DNA of 64,000 nt from Diphasiastrum complanatum (lineage: Eukaryota; Streptophyta; Lycopodiopsida; Lycopodiales; Lycopodiaceae). The stretch spans positions 14,410,914 to 14,474,913 of the forward strand of contig CM055110.1 of the NCBI GenBank assembly GCA_029204225.1. Direction: 5' to 3'. The position numbers were made by a program, and so were the translations under genes. Positions 9,377 through 21,300 of the stretch are shown here, piece by piece (the first letter of the stretch is position 1; each line of letters starts with the position of its first letter). Below the pieces are notes generated by a model. It made no database searches and was not told where the DNA came from. It saw nothing but the letters and a program-made list of their open reading frames with translations.

Positions 9377-12300
9377 CTGTGAAGCCACAATTAAATGATA
9401 ACTTTATATTTCTGGGTTAGTTTCTAATCATCTGCTGGACTTGGAATCTTCCTACCTTCATACTCTTAATGAAGCAGAAAAGTGAAACTGTGAAATGACC
9501 TACAGCTTTCAGTCCTGGCTGACTACTCAAACAAAACGACATGCACATTAGAGCCTCTGTCGATATAAACTATAGCCAAATTAGCAACAAGCAAGTTCAG
9601 AACTTATTTTAATACAGAAACATAATGGAGAAAATATAAACAGCAAACTTTTTCAATCATAGATAGCTAATCTACATCTAAATCAGCACTTACCAGAGAA
9701 ACAACCAAAAGAGTTTTTCAATACTTAAACATCTCACAAGAAAATGTAGATGAGAGCGAGACACACTTTACAGAGTATAGATTAGCTGCAATACTGTCTG
9801 CAACTTTGTCTCGTTTCCATGTATTTCCACCATCCAAAGTTCGCAAGAGAATACCACTGCCTCCAGCTGCCCAAACTTCATCCTGTTAAGAAGACAGAAA
9901 TTAAATCTTATTTTCAGTTAGGAATGAGGACCTTTGATAAGCACATCAGGTGATAATAAGAACTGTGAACGTAATAAGGGACATCATAGAGCTGTATCTA
10001 TGGTATCAATTCAGTAACGCTCTGGCACATATTCACAGAACTTCTCATCTGACTATTTAGAGATTGTAAACTTATGATCGTAGCACCTTTTCGTCGGTTC
10101 TATTAGAGGACTGAACAATGTAAAACTTTGTCTAATTTTTCGTCAGCAAAATACTCTCCCTCTTACTTAACATGTCTATAGGATACAGGATAGGTCAATA
10201 CATGATTTGAAGGCTAAGAATGACTGTCCTGAATATATCAAACTTTTTCAAGGAGGTACATATTGGCAATTTGTACTATATTTATCCACAAATACATCAG
10301 AAGCAATAACCTCATTCCCAGATGAATTCTCACATACAAACAACTCAGTAGAAGTACATTTTCTCCATATAAATGGGGTAAGCAAGCATTCAGGTTTCAT
10401 CTAAATCTTAGAAGTGATAAAAAAGGCTAGAAGGCATCCTATCAAGAGCTGGTATTCAAATTTGCTGTTGGAGTCTAGCATGATCTATGTGGAGCCTATG
10501 CTGGAGCCTACCCATGCATCTAGGTCGTATGATCTATGATTTTAGAATCTATCTACAATCTAGTATGACGTATGTAGTATGATCTATTTGTCTATTCTTG
10601 AACATTCAATGTTTAAAGTTGAGACTTGAAAAGCACAGTTACTTTATGTATTATGTATCATGTTCCAAGTTGAAACTTCAGACTTGAAAGTTCTTACTAG
10701 TTACATTTCTGAATTGTGAGTAGTAATACATTTGTCAATCCTTGTGTGCAAGACCTAGCACTTGAACACAGGCATCACAAAGAGGGGTCTAAAGAGAATG
10801 ATTATCAAGTCCACACCGAGGATTCAAAGACTAGTGTTGACAGATCCCCTACTCCAGAGGATCTATTGGTTTTCTTATTCTTTTTGTTTTACTTACTCAA
10901 AACCGTTTCCGCCTGTTACCAGGCTTCAGGGCATTCGTTATGTGTGCTCTTGATATTACAATGCCAAACCAGGCAGAAGGGATAGATTGTCGTTGTAGTA
11001 TATTTTTGTCCTGCCTGTCAGATGACAACTCAGGGTCGAACTCTCTTGAACGCACTTACATTCATACATAGATGCAAGCCAAGAACGCTCATTCACAGAT
11101 CAGAGTGCAGCCCAAATGAACATTCTGTAGATTCTACAGCTACCTACTCTAAAAACGAACTGAATCAGAGCCTGAATTGACAAAACAAGAAACAAGAACT
11201 AATCTACAGCATGTTAGAAGTCCAAGAATCAAGAAACCAACCAGTCTTTTGATTCTTGGACATCCCAAGAACATCAAGAACTGGATTGTAAAGAGATATG
11301 CGAGAACTACACCACAAATCTAGCCTATTTAGTTTACCTGAATGCTGGTTCCTACATTAATCCACAAACAAGAAAAGAAACTAATCCACTCTACGAAAGC
11401 AACAAATCTAATCCACTCTACAGTCCACAACCACACACAAAAGGAGGGAAGGGCAAGATCATAAATGCATCACTCAAGAAACAAGCATGATCAAGGAGCT
11501 TAATGGATGCACCAAACTCGTGAAGGCTTTTCTCATTTCAGCATGGAGTTGATACAATCCACAAAAAGCTCCTCTACTCAAACAGGGAGTCTCTTAAATA
11601 AGCAAGAGAGCTCCTTAGGTGGCATCCTAGTGTAATTTCCACATTTCACAATTTACAAGTGGAGTAATGCTCTCCACTAGAGGTCACCATCAAAAGGTGG
11701 CTCACTCTACTTTCTTTAAGAGGGGTCTACTTGCATTTAATACATTTGCCTAGAAATACTAGTTCCTACATGGTCATTCCATCTTCCAGGATTCCCCATG
11801 AAGCTTACACAGTTCTTGCATGTCTTTCCTAGCTAGTATTTCTCGGCTCTCATACTCGGCTCTCTCGTCTTCTCAGAGACCTCCTCGGTCTAAGGTGACA
11901 GGTGCTCTTGAGTTGCTCTGTTTGAGTATCTTGGGGATTCGTCAGAATCAGCCAACATCATCCCACCCCTAATGTGTTGCAGGACCCACTACAACTCATA
12001 TTGGACGATGTCGCTCCACTTTGCATTGGCATCTTCGATCGTCAAATGGAAAAGCGTAGATCCTCGTTCGCTTACATAAAACCAAGTGCTTATTGTCGCC
12101 AGCCTTTATCACACATTGTTTTTCATGAATTGCCGCAGTTTAACAGTTACGAATAGAGCCACAGCTGATCTAGAGCTAAGCTATGAAAGCATCACATAAG
12201 CAAGACTTAAGCTATGAAAGCAGCACATAAGCAAGACTTAACCCTAGAAAGCAGGAAAGAGAGAGATTAAGGAGGCTAAAGAGAGAGATCAATATCATCA

Positions 12301-15300
12301 GCTGAATAACAAATGACACAGTTTCCCTACTTATAGCCAAGAGAAAGCCCTAAAAGGAAGCTTTCGGTGGCTAGGGCCCAACTGGGAGGGAAAATAGTGC
12401 GCCCTCCAAAAAGGTCCCCACTCTCCAGTAATATGTCCAAATGGCCTAATAATGAATAATAAGGCCAAAGGCCAACCATATAGTCTAAGTGTCACTAATG
12501 AATAAAAAAGGGCCCAGGCCTGCTTATGCATTAAGTAAAGTCAATGTAAATGGACGCGGCGAATGTAATGAGCCGAGTCCATAACTCTTTCTGGCACAAA
12601 AGAAAAAGACCCAACTGCCGAAAAGAAACTGGATCAAGTAGCAGCAAGCCCTGGTGCATCAACAGCTAGAACAACATTTGATGTAGAGGAATCAACAAGT
12701 GCAGCAAGAGCACGAGCCTGATCCGCAAGTGATGGTGTATGATAAAAGACATTAATAGGCTCCCATGTGGCCTCCTCAATAGGACGGCCATCCCACTGGA
12801 CCAAAAACTGAATCTGCCGGCAACGTCGACTATGGTATAGACGAACCTGTAATATAGCAGCAGGTAAAAATGGAAATAACTCTGGAGCAGTAGGAAACTC
12901 AGCATCACAAGGAGCATCATCCTCAATAGCAGCACGTAATAAACTGACATGGAATACATCGCAGGCGCGTGTGGAAGCAGGAAGCAAGAAGCAAGAAGCA
13001 GGAAGCTGTAAGCGATATGTAACTGGACTAAGAACCTCCAAAATGCGATAAGGCCCATAATAACGTGGTGCAAGCTTCTCAATAGAAGCATGGCCCTGGA
13101 CAAAATGATGACGTGCAAACCGTAGGCATAGATAAACCATATCTCCAAGCTGAAACTCGACATGGCAGCGGTGACGATCAACTGAGGTCTGATAACGCTG
13201 TTGAACATGCTGTAAATGAGAACTGGCCCGGGTAATAAGCTCTCGAGCACCAAGGTATCCAAAAAGCCCGAGAAGGTAGAACTGCATCAGCACCAGGAAG
13301 CCAATAAGGAAACTGGAAAAGAGATGGACACTCATCGCGAATAGCCGCATGATACACGTAACCATCAACCATATGTGCAAGGTGCTCCAAGAAAAGATAG
13401 CAGCATCAGAAGACTAGCACCAAGGAGATCATCTTGACAAAGGATAGCTTAAAATGGAGAAATATGCACCAACATGGTCAAAAGCCCAAGGTATCCATAG
13501 CGCCCATGAATGAGAAGTACCAATGGCATACGGTACCCTCAAGGCCCATAACGAGAAGAGCAGCATGCCAAAAGCTCCAGAAGGTCCAAGAAATCAATGC
13601 ATCATCTAAAAAGACATGATGCATGAAAATAGTAGCAACAAATCTAGAAATAGTAGAGGCCTCAACTGACAAACTGTAGCCGAAAAACTTATCCAGAAAG
13701 GCCTCATATGGACATACCAATCCATCATAGGATACACCAAAAACGGATGGAGAATCGGATGACCCATCGGAACTGGCCGCAAGTGTAATCCCAAAGTACA
13801 CACCAGGCGCACAATTGAGGAATAGAAGAAATGCACTGGAACGAGGAACAAGTTCCGCAACATCAGTAGCAAGCATCGGAGCAATATCCACGTGTAGCTG
13901 GGAATGAGTATCAAAGCACATATGAGCAACACTGAAGTATATGGCGGCAACATCCCCAAAAACTATCCAAGAGAGGAGAAGGAATTCTCTCAAGGTACCC
14001 TGATGGTCTCGGAACACCAGAACAAAGTGGCAACTCAGCATCGGAGACCAAGCGATATGGAGCAACCTGAAATGACAGGGAACCTGAAGATCACCCAAAC
14101 AAACAGTAGCTAGAACGGAGGCAATAACCCAAGCCAACAGGATATGCCAAGCCTGACAATGAGCAACAATCCAAGGAACAGATAGAGAGCCACATGCATA
14201 ATCATAGAGATATCTGCACCATAGGCGATCAATAATATGGAAAAACCAGTACCAATCAACAGGTCCAAATGAAAACCAAGCTATATGTAATAACCAGGAA
14301 TGCCATATATCCATAGCATCGGCATGGACTGCAACAAACCTATATGTAGAAACACCAGGAGACGGAAGGATGTCCGTGTACTCATCTAGAAAGATCCCAG
14401 CATATAAATACCCTAGATAAGTAATAGCGACCATCTGGCAAATATCCTCGGATGAAAAATGTGTAACAGTAAGGGCCAAAGGCGCATGAATCATGTCAGG
14501 AACCATAGAAATATCATGAGGCAGATCACAAACCTCAAGCAGAGATCCATGGAGTAAAGCGAAAGAAGATACAACCTGATCACCAATAGCGAGGGAACCA
14601 TCAAACGTGGACCCATGAAGAACCCCATAGAAATCAGCAGGAACATCGGCCATAACAGACTCAAGAGATGGAGATATAGAGACCAATGGAAAAGATACTG
14701 CACCAACCACCGAACCAGGAGGGCAATCTGAAGTATGCGCAAATACGTACACGTAACCGAATTGAGCGAGGACCAGGACGCCCTATCCAAGTAGCATAGG
14801 CAAGCTGAGCATGGCAAGTAGCAGGAAGTAAATTAGTGGAAGGCTCAGAGGATAGGTCAGGCTCATCAGAAATATGAATGTAGATATTGGAATCATCTGA
14901 AGTAGTGCCCTCATAGTAAAAAACAGCAGTAGTAGTAGGGAGAGGCTGACAACAATCACGGGCAAATTGTCAGGACTCTTACAACGAAAGCAAAGACGCT
15001 GCTGCTGAAGGTCAGCGAACTCTGCAGACGTGTAACGTCGGACAAAAGCAGGTCGAGGAGTCGGAGGACGAGGAGACGAAGGGACAATGGAGAGAGCTGG
15101 AACAGAAGGGGCAGGTGTAGGGGTGGACGCAGCGAGAAAAGATGAAGCAGAAGGATGGGGTTGGGAGAAGCGGGAAGGAAGAGGTCAGAGTACTTATGCT
15201 ATAAAGTACTGGCAAGAGACATCGCCTCAACAAGTGTGGGAGGACGGAAGGAAGAAACATCATAACGTAAAGCACCACGAAGCCCAGCAATGTAACGAGA

Positions 15301-18300
15301 AATAAGCTCAGTGGGCTGTAGATCTGTGAAAAGATAAGAAAGCTCCATAAACTGATCTGTATAAGAAGCAAGATTCAGCAAGGAAAATGGGCACCCAATC
15401 AGAAAATCAGATCTAAAATTCAACAATCAGGAAAGTGCTCTGATACCAAGTTACGAATAGAGCCATAGCTGATCTAGAGCTAAGCTATGAAAGCATCACA
15501 TAAGCAAGACTTAAGCTATGAAAGCAACACATAAGCAAGACTTAACCCTAGAAAGCAGGAAAGAGAGAGATTAAGGAGGCTAAAGAGAGAGATCAATATC
15601 ATCAGCTGAATAACAAATGACACAGTTTCCCTACTTATAGCCAAGAGGAAGCCCTAAAAGGAAGCTTCCGGTGGCTAGGTCCCAACTGGGAGGGAAAATA
15701 GTGCGCCCTCCAATAAGACCCCCACTCTCCAGTAATATGTCCAAATGGACTAATAATGAATAATAAGGCCAAAGGCCAACCATATAGTCTAAGTGTCACT
15801 AATGAATAAAAAAGGGCCCAAGGCCTGCTTATGCATAAAGTAAAGTAAATGTAAATGGACGCGACGAATGTAATGAGCCGAGTCCATAACTTTAACCAGA
15901 ATGTCTTATTGCTGCAATTGGTTGACATTCTCAAAATTGGAGAGCTCTCAGCAGCTTCACAACTTGCATGCTCGAGTGCATTCCATGTGTCTCTCTGTTT
16001 TGTCACTTGTATCTGCCATTGACGGTTTCATCTTTGGTTTCTTGGCAGATTCTATCTTTTGGGAGGTTTGTATCCTCCATTTGCCTCTGGCTGTTTTTGT
16101 GGTTATTCTCTCAGTTGAAGTTCCAGTCTCAAGGAAAACCTTTGATCTGCAGGTTGCACAAACTTTGATTATTAGTCTCAAGGGGATGGATGCATCAAAA
16201 ATTGGTGGTAGGAACAGTTTTGGATGGACGATTTGGTAACGATAAGGAAACATGATGAAGGCTTGGTGGTTGGGTGAAGGAACTGATAGTTCTACAGTTG
16301 CAGCTTTGGACCCTTGCAATGCCGAGCTTTGACCACCACTTGCTGGGTGAGGAGCTTGCTTTATTTGCAGGTTCACGGTTGTCTTCATCTTTCTTTTTCT
16401 GCAACTCTTCCTTTTGATCCATTACTTTTGGATCTCTTTGGGCTTCATACGAGGGGATTCAACTATCATTGCTCCAGAGAGTTTCTTTTGATCAAGATTG
16501 ATCTAACTCATCTGTTGCTTAAGTTTTGTCCTTTCCTCCTCAGCTTCTTGGATCTTTCTCTTTATTTCTTCTAGCTGCTTCGCCTGCTTCTGTAGATCTT
16601 TTTCGGCTGAACAACCAATATAGGTGGTAGTTGGTCTCCGCAAGACACTTGCAATGATCTATCACTGCTTCGGTAAGACTATCAAAAACTGGGAATTTCT
16701 CAAAAGAACACTAAACTGATGATAAACAAACAGATGGAAGGGAGGGTGGTGGTGACAACGGTAGATGGTGTGGATGATAGACATGAGAATGGGCGCAGAA
16801 GTATGGCAAGAGGTTGGTTGAAGAAGGAGACTGATTTTCCAATGCTTGTGTTTTCCTTTTCTGAAGGATCTTCGTCATGACTGGAATACTTCTTCTGATT
16901 GAGTCTCTTCAGATTACCCATCTGCCGTCTTTAGCCTTGTCTTTTCATATTTGACTTGTGACCTTGGCTGTCGATCTTGCTGATGTTGTTGTTGGCAGCG
17001 TAACTGCTCCAGTGGATCCAAGCAGATCCACTCTCCCCCCCCCCCCCCCCAAAATCTGTTGGTGGGGATGTTGTTGCTAGTAACTGTTCATGCTCAGGAT
17101 TGGATCGGCGTGTGGAACACGTAGTTGAAACTCGTTGAACATGCGACTGGACTAAAGATTGAACAAATTTTAACTAAATTTGTTTCGATCTTGCTGTAGT
17201 TGACTCAAAAAATAATATGGCAATGAGATGCAGGAATCAACTCTAATTTGACATGGATTTCTCATATGTCTCAAAAATCCTAAACTGCTGTACAAGGGAA
17301 TCTGAAGATGGATAGATGAATGAAAATGTGTTCTGGAGATGCTCTACAGAAGACTCTCGTGCAGTAGCTATTCCTCATGCAAAAATCAATCACACAAAAT
17401 AGGTGAAGAGAAACAAGGAAATAAACAAACGTGACAAAGAGTGAGAACTGCATAGCACTTGTCAAACAAAACTTGCATTCATCAACATTGATAATGTACC
17501 TTGATAGTTGCAATATTTCAGTTGTTTTGTAGAGTAATGTGACTTACTCTGACATGCCCTTGTCAAAACAAGGCAGGGTGGGTGACGCTAAAATCTACCA
17601 TCATTGATAGCAGATGTTGTAAGATATAGCTTGAGATGCACGTATTATTGAGGTACTATGTCCTGAGGACCTCTGTGAATAAGAGATTCAGAACTGAATC
17701 TCTATCTGGATTTCCGAATCCAAGAAATATTGTGTATTGGCACATTGGTAATCTTATCAGCATGTGGAAAGACAAATAGATTTGAGGTTGTAGAAGGGGA
17801 GAAAAATTGTCAATTCCCTGTGGAGGTTGCTCTTGGTTGGACATTGTAGCAGATGACGGAATATCGGTTTCACTTTCTTTCGACAAGGACTCATTTCATA
17901 TTGTCTTTTTTCATTATGGAGCTGGTGTATTGGACGGTGATGTAGAAGTTTACAAGAAACTTCTCGATTGAGCAGCAGGTTTAACTGTTGGTTGCTATGG
18001 TGCTCGTGTTGTTGTCGTGAGGATCCTATTGTGAGTCAGAACTGATGTGATGGGCAGGTAGGATCGTAGTTGGTTGTTTCGGACAGTCTTTGAAACTGTG
18101 TTTTCTGATACAGTCAGAACACTCAGCATGGTACTTGGTCTTGACTGGACAATCAACCATGAAGCGGCCAGTTTCACCACAGATGAAACATCTGGTGTGC
18201 AATGGCCCTTGTATAACGGCATAGCCATCTTGTATGGCTAATGGTTCTGGACTTTCTGGTGGGTATTCATGATAAGTCAAGGAATGTCCAGATGGTGACG

Positions 18301-21300
18301 GATGTTCTTCATATTGTTGGACTGTATGTGCTTGGATAGGTCGATATGAAGGACAAGCATCAGCAGGATGCGTAGCCCGGTAGTGTTTTTCGTCTAGAAG
18401 GTACTTGTGCAGGGTTTGACTGACCAGGCATATTGCTTTGGATAGACTTCAGGGTAGCTTGAAACTCATTGGTGAGTTCCTCCATTTGCAGTTGATGTTG
18501 CTTATTAAGCAACTCCACCTGGGATTTCCAAAGCTGATCTCGGGTGTCCTTGATCGGCTTCGACTCATGGGCAAGAGCACGTGGTGCCCGCCTTTTCCTG
18601 GATTCGTCAACATTTGATCCTTCGTCTTCTTCCTTGATGGCATCAGACATAGCTAACTTTACGCTCGTATATTCGTCATTTGATTTAAGCTCGCGTCTAA
18701 TCCATCTTGGAAGGCCGACTAACAACCAGATGATGAGCATCTGTTCGGAGGGTTGTTCCTGTACTTGACTTTTGAGGCGTTTGAAACGCTCAATATAGTC
18801 TCGTACACGTTCATCTTTTGTCATTTTGATGTTACTCAGTTTGACAAAAGGACTCTCTATCAAACGAAAGGGCTTAAAACGCTTGATAAAGGACTCTTTC
18901 AAAATTGACTAGTCTGTCTTTTCATCACGATCAAGGTTGAAAAACCAATCACGTGCTTTAGCGATCATGGTCATCGAAAACAGTTGGACCATAGCATCGG
19001 GAGATGTTTCGCCATACACATCACATGCATTCTCAAAGATTTGCAAAAATCTTTGAGAGTCCGAACTACCGTCAAACTTAGGTAGATCTAATTTGGGTGT
19101 ACGTCTCTCAAGATGAGCTCCGTGAGTGGCAGAAGCACCATTAAGGTTGGTTCTGACCTGGGAGGGTTCAGCACCATAAAAATGGGCTCGTGCTCGTGAA
19201 GACCTGGCTCTATCAGGTTCATGTCCGTTGAACGGGTGGATGGCTCTTGGAGTTCGGCCCGCATTCGGTAGAACCTATGACATCTGATTTGTTCAGCTAC
19301 AGGGGACCTGATCTCGTATGGATAATCGTCTGGGACTTCCGGATCTTGTTGTTGGTCCATTGCGTACTGTTGTGTCTTTTTTGTGTTGGGTATGAGTTTT
19401 TTTATTGTCCGACTTTTTGGTGTTTTTGGAAAAGTTTCTTTTTTCTTTTTTCGGTCCCTACGGTTTACGGTTTACGGTCTGGTGTGGTTTACGGTTACGG
19501 TGGGTTGCGGTTATTTGCGGGTGATTGCGGTCAGTTGCGATCGACGGTCCGTTGCGGTCTAGGGCGGTGATTGTGGTGGAGGCGGGTGGAGGCGGGTGAA
19601 TGCGGTTTTTGACTGATGTACGTGGTCTGTTGGTGATGGTCTGGTTTTTTGGTTGATGCTGGGGAAGTGTTGTCGTAATGTGGGGCGATGGTGGTCTGAA
19701 TGTGTTGTGTGTGGTGGGTTTGCGGGGGATGGTGAGGTGACCTTGCAATGGGGATTGCAAGTGGTAGTTTGCGGTGGAGAACGGGAGAATGCGGTGCAAT
19801 GCAAGTGTAAATTGAGATAGGTTGCGGTTGTGTGCGTTGTCTACCGACAATGGTGGAGTTAGTCTGAGGGTTGTGTGTTGGCGATTGATGGGCTGTTTGT
19901 TGTAGTGTGGATGAAGTGGATTATAAGGTGGTCTGGGTGATTGCGGGTGTTGCAGGTCGTGGGTAGAGTGTTTTGTTGAGAGGGCCGTGGAGAGAGTGTG
20001 TTTAAATGTTGTTGGCAGGCAGATTGTTCGCAAGCAGATTGGAAACGAGTTGCGATCAAATGCGGGTTTTGGTGAATGCGGTCGATGCGGTTTGAGTGGT
20101 TTCTACGGGTATATGCAGTGTCAACGGTTACCTGTGGTTACAGTGGTTAATTGCGGTATCAGCAGTGGAGTGCGGTGTCAGGGGGTAATTGCGGTGTCAA
20201 CGGTCGATTGAGGTGTTAGCGATTGAGTGCGGTGTCAACGGCGGATTGCGGTTTCAACGACGGATTGCGGATGTGGGTAGAGGGTGGCTTGTTGGTTGTT
20301 GAAGGGCGGTCGGGACGGGTAATGCGGTGGTAATGGTTCAAGTTAGTTAGGCGGTTCAGTGTGGTTTAGGTGGAGGTTTACGGTTGATTGCGGCGTAGTG
20401 CGATTCAAGGGTGAATGGAGGTTGGCTGTCTGCGAATGCGTTCTCCACGGGTCTAGGGTGGAGGTTGTGTGATGGCGATGAATACGATAGCTGCAGTGCT
20501 GGTTTTTGGCGATGGTGACGGCTCAAGGCGGTTGCTCCAGGTGAATGTGGTTGTTATTACCCAATGCAGATGCAGGCTTGTGTAGTTGGCCGTTTACAGC
20601 GTTGCAGATAGATAGATAGATAGATTGTCAGATAGATCGTCAATGCAAGCTATAGTTCTGATCGTCGTTGGAAATGTCTGTGATTGAGCATGGATCTGGG
20701 CCGGTTGAAGCAGGCCGTCGGTTGAGATTGGACTGAATGGCCGTCGGTTGAGTTGAGATCTAACTGAGTGCGTCGGTCGAGATTCAGGCAACCCGTCGGT
20801 CGAGATTTCACAGGGCTCTGTCGGTCGAGATTTCACAGATTTTGAGAGGACTTGAAGGCGTGTGAAGGTCTGTCTTGGAGGAATACGTGATGACGACTAA
20901 ATGGGATGCGGTCGCAACAGGTGGATGCAGGTTTGGCGATGGAGTGCGGTTGCAACGGTGGAATGCAGGTGTTGCGTTATGCAGATGCTTGTGGTGTTTG
21001 CGATGTGTGGAGGTTGCGATGAAATGGGGATGAAGGGTGATGTCGTAAGGTGGAATGTGACTGTTTGCGATGGTAGCGATTATTGTGATGGAACGCGAAT
21101 GTGGCTATGGAATACGGTCGTGGCTGTTGGCGATGGTAGGTGGTCGATTGCGAGAGGATGCGGCTGTGACGGGCGAGTGCGGTGGAATGTGAGGTGGTCG
21201 TTCCAGGTCAAATTGCGGTGGGGTGTGGTCGCGACGGTTGAACGCAGGTGTTGCGGTGTGATGCGGTGGGAGGGCAGCTGTTGCGATGGAGTGTGGAAGG

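Larger units (their letters stand above)
12145..15891 (-). mobile_element. Nested chromodomain Ty3-type element G, internally deleted
   Basis: LTRs of 442 and 443 bases flank a 2.86-kb interior, with a TTAAC target duplication. A perfect initiator-Met primer site abuts the right LTR, so the element reads on the minus strand. Recognisable parts are a gag fragment and a zinc-knuckle remnant (15.4-14.9 kb) and an integrase C-terminus with a chromodomain (13.4-12.6 kb). Protease, RT, RNase H and the integrase core are absent. The LTRs begin AGTTA and end TAACT rather than TG...CA. It sits near the 3' end of element B. Confidence 0.92.

Noticed and set aside
15012-15371. 119-codon Leu/Ser-rich frame as a membrane protein
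   Set aside because: It is a shifted frame over the gag remnant of element G.
17030-17052. Poly-C run as a regulatory element
   Set aside because: A simple homopolymer without further context; also prone to assembly length error.
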